Shown in pieces: positions 7,320 through 14,408 of a stretch of DNA of 14,408 bases. The first letter of the stretch is position 1, and every line of letters begins with the position of its first letter. Origin of the DNA: JBCBST01 sp039819115 (GTDB taxonomy: Bacteria > Bacteroidota > Rhodothermia > Balneolales > Balneolaceae). Position numbers and translations under genes: made by a program. The notes under the pieces were generated by a model. That model had not been told where the DNA came from. It saw only the letters and a list, made by a program, of their open reading frames with translations, and did no database searches. The stretch is taken from contig JBCBST010000083.1 of NCBI GenBank assembly GCA_039819115.1, positions 1 to 14,408 on the forward strand, read 5' to 3'.

Positions 7320-8570
7320 TCACTTCTCGTGGGTGATCTTTTGGTGGGATGCAATCATTGACCCGGCACCGGTAAACGCTCGTTTTGAAAGATATATGGC
7401 GATCAGCGCAAGTACAGCAGCAATAAAAAAGGCAGCTCCCGGAAAAACAACAGGTGCCTGATCGGTACTGAAATAGCTAAAAACAGTGGTCATAAACGGA
7501 GGACCAAATACAGCTGTAAGACTGATCAGGCTGGTTAATGCACCTTGTAATTCGCCTTGCTGGTTTGCTGGAACCTGGTTTGAAATAATACTTTGTAAAG
7601 CCGGACCGGATAGTCCGCTTAACGCATACGGGGCAATCATCACCAGCATGAGGGTGCTGGTTGGAGCAAATGCAAAACCCAGAAATCCCAGAACATACAT
7701 GTTCAAGCCAATAAACACGGATTTAACCTCTCCGATTTTGGGAATCAAAACACGTGTTAAATACCCCTGAACGGTAGCAAAACAAACCCCTACAATACCC
7801 AGGGAAAACCCGATTTGAGCGGGATCCCAATCAAACTTGAACATCGTGTAGTAACTCCAGGTACTTTGTGTAGCATGAGATGCAAAATAGACCAGGCTAA
7901 ATACCCCTACCAGCCATCCCACACCCGGTACCTGCCTGAACTGAGAAACTGCACCCAGCGGATTGGCTCGTTTCCACTCAAATCTGCGGCGCTTTTCCTT
8001 TGGAAGTGATTCAGGTAGGATAAAAAACCCGTATAGCACGTTAAGCAGAGTAATGCCCGCCGCCGCAAAGAAAGGGACACGCGGGCCATATGAACCCAAC
8101 AAACCACCGATTACCGGTCCAATGATAAAGCCGAGCCCGAATGCAGCGCCTATCAATCCAAAGTTTTGAGCTTTCTTTTCAGGGGTGCTGATGTCTGCGA
8201 TATAGGCACTGGCCGTAGTTATACTGGCTCCGGTTATGCCTGCCACAAGCCGGGCTACCACTAACCAACCGATGGTTGGTGCAAAACCAGCAATCACATA
8301 ATCGATTCCAAATCCCGTCAAGGACAACAACAAAACCGGCCTGCGTCCAAACCGATCACTTAAACTGCCTACAAGAGGCGCACACAGAAACTGCATGAAC
8401 GCATAAATGAACAATAACCATCCACCGTACTTTGCTGCCGCACTAACCCCTTCCCCAGTAAGTTCCATAATCAAATCCGGGATTACCGGAATGATGATCC
8501 CCAAACCGATGACATCAACCAAAACCGTGATGAAAATAAAAATAAGGGCTGCAGGCCTGGCCGTGTTCAA
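7320..8570 (-). CDS. TetA-like MFS (DHA1) drug/proton antiporter
   Basis: This is a 416-residue inner-membrane transporter of the major facilitator superfamily with twelve expected helices. It belongs by eye to the TetA/TCR branch: LVDVIGLGIIIPVIPDL (17-33) resembles TetA helix 1, the MFS motif A is GSLSDRFGRRPVLLL (68-82), and GAAFGLGFIIGPVIGG (141-156) matches motif C of antiporters. Asp19 and Asp90 correspond to the essential Asp15 and Asp84 of TetA(B). The helix-9 Asp285 appears to be Asn290 here, so tetracycline export should not be assumed. The only reasonable start is TTG at 8570-8568: the frame has a stop five codons upstream and no ATG before the first helix. A terminator-like hairpin follows the gene. 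It is divergent from the SpoU methyltransferase gene across 86 bases. Confidence 0.88.
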   Translation of the reverse strand: MNTARPAALIFIFITVLVDVIGLGIIIPVIPDLIMELTGEGVSAAAKYGGWLLFIYAFMQFLCAPLVGSLSDRFGRRPVLLLSLTGFGIDYVIAGFAPTIGWLVVARLVAGITGASITTASAYIADISTPEKKAQNFGLIGAAFGLGFIIGPVIGGLLGSYGPRVPFFAAAGITLLNVLYGFFILPESLPKEKRRRFEWKRANPLGAVSQFRQVPGVGWLVGVFSLVYFASHATQSTWSYYTMFKFDWDPAQIGFSLGIVGVCFATVQGYLTRVLIPKIGEVKSVFIGLNMYVLGFLGFAFAPTSTLMLVMIAPYALSGLSGPALQSIISNQVPANQQGELQGALTSLISLTAVFGPPFMTTVFSYFSTDQAPVVFPGAAFFIAAVLALIAIYLSKRAFTGAGSMIASHQKITHEK

Positions 8571-8590
8571 GTAAAAAGCTTCTTAAATGT

Positions 8591-8598
8591 TATGTTTG
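8591..8598 (+). promoter_or_regulatory. Candidate TAnnTTTG promoter box for SpoU-metG transcript
   Basis: TATGTTTG is a perfect match to the -7 box TAnnTTTG known for Bacteroidota housekeeping promoters. It sits 58 bases before the SpoU start codon in the divergent intergenic region, which would put the start of transcription near 8604. No clear -33 TTG element was found at the usual distance, so the call is tentative. Confidence 0.4.
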
Positions 8599-8606
8599 AT
8601 AAGGCG

Positions 8607-8646
8607 TACGTTGTGCAGTACCAAAAAAACGCACAGACAATACGTA
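8607..8646. promoter_or_regulatory. Imperfect hairpin in divergent intergenic region / SpoU leader
   Basis: TACGT (8607-8611) pairs with ACGTA (8642-8646), and TGTGC (8612-8616) with GCACA (8631-8635). Six unpaired bases lie on the right arm, and the 14-base loop contains seven A residues. It lies between the candidate promoter box and the SpoU start, and also upstream of the MFS start on the other strand. It could be an operator or a leader structure, or chance. Confidence 0.2.
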
Positions 8647-8656
8647 TTTTACGGTT

Positions 8657-9211
8657 ATGAAATCGAATATCAGAAAGCTTTCTACAAAAGAAATACTTGT
8701 ACAACATCAGAGAGCTGAGGCACCCAGACTTATAGCTCAGTCTAAAGTGCTCCTCCACAATATCAGAAGTATGCATAACGTGGGGTCTGTTTTCCGCTCC
8801 TGCGACGCTTTTGGAGTTGGGGAGGTGGTTATAACCGGTTTTACCCCTGCTCCACCCAGACCTGAAATCACAAAAACGGCAATTGGAGCCGAGGAGTTTG
8901 TGTCCTGGAGTAACCCGAAAGACGTTATTTCATACATCGCGAACTGCAAAAAAGAAGGGTATGTTCTAATTGGCCTTGAACAAACCACGCAGGGTACACT
9001 ATTGCCAGCTTTTGAAGCTCCTGATAACCGATACCTGTTTGTACTAGGAAATGAAGTAACCGGGTTGGATGAACAACTCATGCCATTTATCGATGTTTTT
9101 GTTTCTATACCTCAATTTGGGCAAAAGCACTCATTGAATGTATCGGTGGCTACCGGGGTATTGTTATATGCTGTACTGGAGCGGGCATTAGAAGCACAAA
9201 ACTCAGAATGA
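8657..9211 (+). CDS. SpoU/TrmH-family RNA 2'-O-methyltransferase
   Basis: This protein is predicted to methylate a ribose 2'-OH in tRNA or rRNA using S-adenosylmethionine, with the deep trefoil knot of the SPOUT class. All three family motifs are visible in the 184-residue protein: motif 1 NVGSVFRSCDAFGV (41-54) with the conserved Asn41 and Arg47, motif 2 YLFVLGNEVTGL (126-137) with Glu133, and motif 3 SIPQFGQKHSLNVSVATGV (150-168) with Ser159-Leu-Asn161. There is no N-terminal L30-like substrate-binding domain of the rRNA Gm2251 type, so it resembles the small TrmH-like members; the target nucleotide is not predictable. The start is ATG at 8657. It leads the plus-strand set and lies 66 bases before metG, probably in the same transcript. 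Confidence 0.9.
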   Translation: MKSNIRKLSTKEILVQHQRAEAPRLIAQSKVLLHNIRSMHNVGSVFRSCDAFGVGEVVITGFTPAPPRPEITKTAIGAEEFVSWSNPKDVISYIANCKKEGYVLIGLEQTTQGTLLPAFEAPDNRYLFVLGNEVTGLDEQLMPFIDVFVSIPQFGQKHSLNVSVATGVLLYAVLERALEAQNSE

Positions 9212-9277
9212 GACATTCAAAATTCTTTATTCCATCCTGCCCTTCTTATCTTCCGCCAAATTAGTTGATCCATATTG

Positions 9278-11308
9278 ATGTCAAAACGAAAGATTTTAGT
9301 AACCTCTGCACTTCCTTATGCTAATGGTCCCTTACACTTAGGGCATTTAGCTGGCGCCTATTTGAATGCTGATTTATATGTGCGATATCATCGGTTAAAG
9401 GGAAATGATGTGGTATACATATGTGGCTCCGATGAACACGGTGTTCCCATAACCATTGCTGCAGAGAAGGAAGGTGTACAGCCGCAGGATATCGTAGACC
9501 GATATCATACCCAGATAAAGGACGCATTTGAACAGTTTGGAATGTCGTTTGACTACTACGGTCGGACAAGTTCAGCGGTACATCACCAGACTTCGCAGGA
9601 AATGTTCACCCGATTGTATGAAAAAGGTTTCTTCAAAAAGAAAACCGAGCAGCAGCTATATGATCCAAAAGCGAGAATGTTCCTTCCCGATCGGTATGTA
9701 AAGGGAAAGTGCCCCGTATGTTCCTATGAAGAAGCCTACGGTGATCAATGTGAAAACTGCGGAACATCACTCTCACCTACCGAGCTTATAAACCCTAAAA
9801 GTGCGCTTACCGGTGAAACACCGGAAACCAGACAAACCGAACATTGGTATATGCCGCTGGGCGACATGCAACCGAAATTTGAGGAATGGCTAAGCACACG
9901 CTCAGACTGGAAACCTAATGTGCTCGGACAGGTAAAAAGCTGGTTAACTGATGGTCTCAATGATCGTGCTGCTACCCGCGATTTATCATGGGGTGTACCC
10001 GTACCACTACCCGAAGCCGACGGTAAAGTGCTGTATGTTTGGTTTGATGCTCCCATTGGGTATATCTCGGCCACTAAAGAATGGGCACAGGAAACAGGAA
10101 AACCGGAAGCCTGGAAAACCTATTGGCAGCAGGACGATACCGAACTCTATCACTTCATAGGTAAGGACAACATTGTGTTTCACTGTATCATGTTCCCGAT
10201 TATGTTGATGGAGCATGGGGAGTATGTGTTGCCTAAAAATGTACCGGCCAACGAATTCCTTAATCTGGAAGGGAAAAAACTGTCTACGTCGAGAGGCTGG
10301 GCTGTTTGGTTGCATGAATATCTCGAGGATTTTCATCCAGACTTACTTCGATATGCGTTGGGAACCATTTTGCCAGAGACGAAAGATGCCGATTTCTCCT
10401 GGAAAGATTTTCAAGGTAAAGTGAATAGTGAGTTAGCTGACATCTTTGGTAATTTTGTATCCCGCTCTCTTTCCTTTACGGCGAAGTTTGCAGATGCAAA
10501 AGTTCCGGCATTGGTAACCCCAACAACACTCGATACATCCACCCTTAAGGCCATTCACGTTCAGAAGGAGAAGATTGAACAAGCCTTTGAACAGTTCCGC
10601 TTCAAAGAAGCTATTGCTGAGATTATGCAACTGGCCAGATTAGGAAACCAGTATTTTACCCAGACCGAACCCTGGAAAACCCGGAAAAGCGATCCTCAGG
10701 CTTGTAACAACACCCTGCACGTAAGTTTACAGCTGTGTGCGGCCCTTTCGGTTTTATTTGATCCGGTACTTCCTAAAAAGATGCATGAGCTAAGAAAACA
10801 ACTTGGTGTAACCGATAACTTTAACTGGAATACCATTCACGATTCGATGTTACCCGCCGGACAGCATATCATACACGGAGAAATCTTGTTTGCTAAAATT
10901 GAAGATGAGACCATTAGCCAGCAGATATTGAAGCTGGAAGAACGGGCTGCTGAATTAGATCCAGCCTCAAAACTGGACCCCCTGAAAGAAAACATACAGT
11001 TTCCGGACTTTATGAAGTTGGATATTCGGGCAGGAAAAATTCTTTCTGCTGAAGCGGTCCCCAAATCGGATAAGCTTTTGAAACTACGCGTCGATATTGG
11101 CGTGGAGCAGCGAACCATAGTTTCTGGCATTGCAAAACATGTTGATATCGAAACGCTGAACGGACAACCTGTTTCGGTAGTTGCAAACTTAGCACCAAAG
11201 AAGTTAATGGGTATCGAAAGCCAGGGAATGATTCTTATGGCTGAAGATAGCAACGGGGCTCTTCATTTTGTACCTACTGAAGCCGAACCCGGAAGCACTA
11301 TAACCTGA
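9278..11308 (+). CDS. metG: Methionyl-tRNA synthetase
   Basis: This class Ia aminoacyl-tRNA synthetase charges tRNA-Met, using ATP, in the cytoplasm. The 676-residue protein has the full two-part architecture. The Rossmann catalytic domain carries HLGH (20-23, the HIGH signature) and KLSTS (334-338, the KMSKS signature). The zinc knuckle is formed by Cys145, Cys148, Cys158 and Cys161, the same numbers as in E. coli. The anticodon-binding helical domain follows, and the C-terminal tRNA-binding OB domain (about 570-676) carries DIRAGKI and ESQGMIL, which in other species dimerises the enzyme. I chose ATG at 9278 over the TTG one codon earlier. The gene ends TGATG, so its stop overlaps the ATG of the debranching-enzyme gene by one base and the two are probably translated in a coupled way. 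Confidence 0.97.
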   Translation: MSKRKILVTSALPYANGPLHLGHLAGAYLNADLYVRYHRLKGNDVVYICGSDEHGVPITIAAEKEGVQPQDIVDRYHTQIKDAFEQFGMSFDYYGRTSSAVHHQTSQEMFTRLYEKGFFKKKTEQQLYDPKARMFLPDRYVKGKCPVCSYEEAYGDQCENCGTSLSPTELINPKSALTGETPETRQTEHWYMPLGDMQPKFEEWLSTRSDWKPNVLGQVKSWLTDGLNDRAATRDLSWGVPVPLPEADGKVLYVWFDAPIGYISATKEWAQETGKPEAWKTYWQQDDTELYHFIGKDNIVFHCIMFPIMLMEHGEYVLPKNVPANEFLNLEGKKLSTSRGWAVWLHEYLEDFHPDLLRYALGTILPETKDADFSWKDFQGKVNSELADIFGNFVSRSLSFTAKFADAKVPALVTPTTLDTSTLKAIHVQKEKIEQAFEQFRFKEAIAEIMQLARLGNQYFTQTEPWKTRKSDPQACNNTLHVSLQLCAALSVLFDPVLPKKMHELRKQLGVTDNFNWNTIHDSMLPAGQHIIHGEILFAKIEDETISQQILKLEERAAELDPASKLDPLKENIQFPDFMKLDIRAGKILSAEAVPKSDKLLKLRVDIGVEQRTIVSGIAKHVDIETLNGQPVSVVANLAPKKLMGIESQGMILMAEDSNGALHFVPTEAEPGSTIT

Positions 11309-13320
11309 TGTTAACTCATAAAAAACGTTCTGCTATCGACCTCCAATCTTTTGCTTTAGGTTGCACCATTCATCAAGGAAGTACCATTTTCAGGTTGTTC
11401 TGCCCAGATGCGACCAGGATAACGGTGCATTTGTTTGAAGATGTGAACCAGGAACATGGATTTCAGATTTTTTTGCATAAAAGTCCCTCAGCGGGCATTT
11501 GGGAAGGTATATCAAACACCGATCATACGGGTAAATGGTACGCCTATAACATCGAGTTTCCGCTTAGTGAGTCTCCTAACTATAGAACATCACCGCATTT
11601 GATTGCAGATCCGTATAGCGTATCTGTTGCAGCAAAGGATCATCATTTAGGGTTCTACCGATCGTACATTTCACCCGACAATCATTTCGACTGGGAAGAC
11701 GACACATCTCCCCTGCCCGACGATCCCAGGGACCTGGTGATTTACGAAACGCATATCAAGGATTTGGTTGCCGATACCTCAGCTCAATCAAATGGTGCAG
11801 GAGCATATAAGCAGTTTGTGAATGCAACCGTGGGTGGAATTGCTCACTTAAAGCGTATGGGCGTAAACGCTGTTGAGTTTTTACCCCTGCAAAAGTTTGG
11901 TTATGCCGAGCCCCCCTTTTATGAAACTACTGAAGAGGGGATCAAAAATACCTGGAATCCCTATTCCACCAATTATTGGGGATATATGACCTCTTTTTTT
12001 AAGGCACCTGAGCCGATGTTCGCTTCAGACTGGCCGAGAGAAAACAACGAAGAATACCACTATTCCACGTTGGTTCAACGGGAATTAAAGCAATTGGTTA
12101 AACTGCTCCACAAAGAAGGGATATCTGTTATCCTGGACGTCGTTTATAATCACGCTTCTCAGTATGATTTAAATCCCCTTGAATACACCTCGAAAGGGAC
12201 GTATTTCAAGAAAGATCATCAAGGAAACTTCACAAACGACAGCTGGACCGGAAACGATCTGGATTCACGCTCACCTCAATGCAAGGACCTGATCCTCGAC
12301 TCGATTCGTTACTGGATGGAAGAGTATCATATCGACGGATTTCGCTTTGATCTGGCGGGAATTATTGATGAGGAAACCCTTTCCGATATAAAGAATCTGG
12401 CAAAATCCATCAATCCAAATGCAGTACTTATTGGAGAACCCTGGGGCGGTGAATACAAACCCCATCGTTTTTCCGATCTTGGCTGGAGTGCCTGGAATGA
12501 TAAAATCCGGAATGGATTCAAGGGATTTGATCCTATTTTTGGAAAGGGATACATCTTTGGCAACTGGAACGATAGCATTACCCGCTTTGCCCTTGAAAAC
12601 TTTTTGAGAGGCACCCTGAAAGGGCACGACTTTGGTCTCTTTAATACTTCGGAACATTCCGTGAATTACCTGGAATCGCACGATGGATACACCCTTGGTG
12701 ATTTTATTCGTATCGCCTTAGATCACCCCAAAAAAGAGCAGATATTTTCACGAAAGCGAGAACTAATCCCACTAAACGAAGACGAAACCAGAATTGCAAA
12801 ATTTGCGGCTCTGGTACTTTTTGCCAGTCAGGGTATAACCATGATTCATGCCGGGCAGGAATGGGGCCGGTCAAAAATGATAGCGCATACTTCGGATGAT
12901 GATGCTAACCAGGGGCGCCTCGATCACGACAGTTATAACAAAGACAATGAAACCAACTGGCTTGATTTTAGCGAAATTGAACCCAACTCTTCTCTTTTTG
13001 AATACTATCGCGGATTAATTGCCCTCCGTCTCAGCAGCTCTGCACTTCGTAAAGCATTGCCGTCTGAGGTCGAGTTCAAATACTATAACGACCCGTTACA
13101 CATGACGTTTTCTGTAGATGGAACCTCCACAGAAGATGCCTATAAGTACTTCGTATCGTTGAATGCCAACAGAGTGCAATCGCACCGGATAGAACTTCCC
13201 GAGGGAGTTTGGGAAATGGTATGCGACCTGGATAAGGCTTCTAAAACATCCTTTGATCAAGCCGAAAAGGAATATTTTGTCCCACCAAGCAGTGGAGTTA
13301 TACTTAGACAGTTGCGCTAA
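11308..13320 (+). CDS. GH13 pullulanase/isoamylase-type debranching enzyme
   Basis: This 670-residue enzyme is predicted to cleave alpha-1,6 branch points of glycogen or similar alpha-glucans. An N-terminal beta domain of CBM48 type (about 18-110, with STIFRLFCPDATRITVHLF) precedes the (beta/alpha)8 barrel. The four GH13 regions are intact: region I DVVYNH (277-282), region II GFRFDLAG with nucleophile Asp348, region III IGEPWGG with acid/base Glu377, and region IV YLESHDG with transition-state stabiliser Asp459. YETH (146-149) and YWGY (223-226, the pullulanase/isoamylase-group motif) support the debranching assignment. I cannot decide between pullulanase, isoamylase and GlgX. No signal peptide is visible, so it should act in the cytoplasm on storage glucan. 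The ATG start overlaps the metG stop. No other glycogen gene is in the window. Confidence 0.88.
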   Translation: MLTHKKRSAIDLQSFALGCTIHQGSTIFRLFCPDATRITVHLFEDVNQEHGFQIFLHKSPSAGIWEGISNTDHTGKWYAYNIEFPLSESPNYRTSPHLIADPYSVSVAAKDHHLGFYRSYISPDNHFDWEDDTSPLPDDPRDLVIYETHIKDLVADTSAQSNGAGAYKQFVNATVGGIAHLKRMGVNAVEFLPLQKFGYAEPPFYETTEEGIKNTWNPYSTNYWGYMTSFFKAPEPMFASDWPRENNEEYHYSTLVQRELKQLVKLLHKEGISVILDVVYNHASQYDLNPLEYTSKGTYFKKDHQGNFTNDSWTGNDLDSRSPQCKDLILDSIRYWMEEYHIDGFRFDLAGIIDEETLSDIKNLAKSINPNAVLIGEPWGGEYKPHRFSDLGWSAWNDKIRNGFKGFDPIFGKGYIFGNWNDSITRFALENFLRGTLKGHDFGLFNTSEHSVNYLESHDGYTLGDFIRIALDHPKKEQIFSRKRELIPLNEDETRIAKFAALVLFASQGITMIHAGQEWGRSKMIAHTSDDDANQGRLDHDSYNKDNETNWLDFSEIEPNSSLFEYYRGLIALRLSSSALRKALPSEVEFKYYNDPLHMTFSVDGTSTEDAYKYFVSLNANRVQSHRIELPEGVWEMVCDLDKASKTSFDQAEKEYFVPPSSGVILRQLR

Positions 13321-13372
13321 AGCAAAAGGCAATCTATTTTCTCTGCTTCTTAACAATTCAATAACCTTGAAA

Positions 13373-13380
13373 AGAGGAAG
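13373..13380 (+). promoter_or_regulatory. Shine-Dalgarno-like sequence supporting a TTG start
   Basis: AGAGGAAG lies just before the TTG at 13384 and is one of the few purine-rich ribosome-binding-like sequences in the window. The frame has a TAA at 13351-13353 and no ATG or GTG between, so this site decides the start of the symporter gene. Confidence 0.45.
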
Positions 13381-13383
13381 CTT

Positions 13384-14408
13384 TTGGCTGCACCTACATC
13401 TACATCCGATCGTGGTACCTGGAACTCTAAGGTCGGTTTCATATTAGCCGCAGCTGGGTCTGCTGTTGGGCTGGGAAATATTTGGGGATTTCCCACTAAA
13501 GTTGCAACAGAAGGTGGAGGAGCATATCTGCTGGTTTACCTGATTTGTACGTTCGCTATTGGTTTTCCCGTTATGGTGGCCGAACTGGCTATAGGACGAA
13601 AATCCAAGAAAAACCCGGTTGGAGCATTCAAAGCGCTCACAACAAACAAATTCTTTCCCCTTGTCGGACTCTGGGGCGTTATCTGTGGGGTTATGATCCT
13701 CTCCTTTTATACCGTTATTGCCGGTTGGGCTTTTGGTTATGCTTTTGAGGAGATTTTTTACTTTGCCGGATGGGAAGCCGGTGCGGAATGGATCAGCAAC
13801 ACGGGGAATGGGGTTAAAAACGCTGTAGTCGCATCCCTGTTTATGGTAGGAACCATAAAAGTAATAACGGGTGGGGTAAGCGAAGGTATAGAACGTATCA
13901 CCAAGGCTCTTATGCCCCTTCTCATTGGGGTGATGGTAATTATGATTGGATATGTCTTGTTCCAACCGGGTGCAAGCGATGGTGTTCGGGAATACTTACT
14001 TCCGGACTTCTCTAAGATAAACCCAAAGCTCATTTTTTCTGCCATGGGGCAGGCTTTCTTTTCGTTATCGCTCGGGATGGGAGCCCTGATCACCTATGGG
14101 TCGTATCTCAACAAATCGGAAAACATTCCGCAGGCTGCTGCTTTTGTTACCCTTGCTGATGTAGGTATCGCCTTTCTCGCGGGTCTTTTGATCATTCCGG
14201 CTATGTATGTGGCGCAGGCAAATGGCATTGACATTTTTGTAGGTGAGCAATTGGCATCCAGTACTACCCTTGTTTTTCAAGTGCTTCCGGCCCTATTTCA
14301 TACTATGGGCGGTGCAGTTGGTTTGATATTCGGCGTCACATTCTTTCTCCTGCTAAGTGTGGCAGCATTAACTTCTACTATATCATTATTAGAAGTACCC
14401 GTTGCCTA
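13384..14408 (+). CDS. Sodium:neurotransmitter-symporter (SNF) family transporter, partial
   Basis: This is the first 341 codons of a Na+-coupled amino-acid-type transporter of the LeuT/SNF family; the gene runs off the right edge (full members are about 440-500 aa). Helix 1 carries the signature AAAGSAVGLGNIWGFP (22-37), followed by EGGGAYLLVY and a second helix ending in ELAIGRKSK. Later hydrophobic segments match helices 3-7, including AMGQAFFSLSLGMGALITYGSY, the family's helix 6 with its unwound SLSLGMG-type centre. Gly35 stands where many members, including LeuT, have the extracellular-gate Arg. The start is TTG at 13384, chosen because it is the only start between the in-frame stop at 13351 and helix 1, and it places RGTWNSKVGFILAAAG correctly. 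It is 63 bases after the debranching gene, with no hairpin between. The substrate is unknown. Confidence 0.9.
   Translation, partial: MAAPTSTSDRGTWNSKVGFILAAAGSAVGLGNIWGFPTKVATEGGGAYLLVYLICTFAIGFPVMVAELAIGRKSKKNPVGAFKALTTNKFFPLVGLWGVICGVMILSFYTVIAGWAFGYAFEEIFYFAGWEAGAEWISNTGNGVKNAVVASLFMVGTIKVITGGVSEGIERITKALMPLLIGVMVIMIGYVLFQPGASDGVREYLLPDFSKINPKLIFSAMGQAFFSLSLGMGALITYGSYLNKSENIPQAAAFVTLADVGIAFLAGLLIIPAMYVAQANGIDIFVGEQLASSTTLVFQVLPALFHTMGGAVGLIFGVTFFLLLSVAALTSTISLLEVPVA

Noticed and set aside
8567..8776. Minus-strand open frame spanning the MFS-SpoU intergenic region
   Set aside because: It overlaps both the MFS start and the SpoU N-terminus, and the product resembles no family.
10837..11253. 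138-residue minus-strand open frame
   Set aside because: It lies opposite the C-terminal tRNA-binding domain of metG and has no recognisable motif.
13444..13965. 173-residue minus-strand open frame
   Set aside because: It is antisense to the SNF transporter, whose sense frame has clear family motifs. The antisense product is low-complexity and matches nothing I know.
1..14408. Defence system, prophage, insertion sequence, CRISPR array or integron
   Set aside because: No transposase, integrase, Cas, nuclease or repeat array is present. The caspase-like protein is a lipoprotein with apparently absent catalytic residues in a housekeeping operon, so I do not treat it as a defence protease.

Overview
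The window looks like ordinary chromosome of a Gram-negative bacterium from the Bacteroidota/Balneolota side of the tree. This is an inference. It rests on a Sec signal peptide ending ...FSQ on an outer-membrane barrel, a general lack of strong Shine-Dalgarno sequences, a TAnnTTTG-type promoter box (TATGTTTG at 8591-8598), and the look of the Pta, AckA and SpoU proteins. No mobile element, CRISPR array, rRNA or tRNA gene was seen. The window holds eleven complete genes and one that runs off the right edge.

Positions 1-270 hold no gene I can support. Positions 271-7202 carry a tightly packed minus-strand cluster, read in the order greA, Nudix hydrolase, Omp85-like outer-membrane barrel, ackA, lipoprotein with a degenerate caspase-like domain, EamA/DMT transporter, pta. 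Junctions run from a 22-base overlap to a 13-base gap, and two are one-base stop/start overlaps (TAGTG, TGATG), so this is very probably one operon. Acetate kinase and phosphate acetyltransferase, which together interconvert acetyl-CoA and acetate plus ATP, are separated inside it by the lipoprotein and the DMT transporter.

A strong minus-strand terminator-like hairpin (7223-7259) lies only about 20 bases before greA. It can be the terminator of the upstream TetA-like MFS exporter (7320-8570, minus), a leader attenuator for the greA operon, or both.

From 8571 the direction changes. An 86-base divergent intergenic region precedes a plus-strand set: a SpoU/TrmH-family RNA methyltransferase, metG (methionyl-tRNA synthetase) and a GH13 alpha-1,6 debranching enzyme. 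The last two overlap by one base at TGATG. A sodium:neurotransmitter-symporter-family transporter starts at a TTG codon (13384) and is cut by the window edge.

The most unusual item is the lipoprotein at 2068-3792. It keeps the recognisable scaffold of a peptidase C14 (caspase/metacaspase-like) domain, but the positions of the catalytic His and Cys appear to be Tyr420 and Asp467. That suggests an envelope pseudo-protease embedded in the acetate operon.
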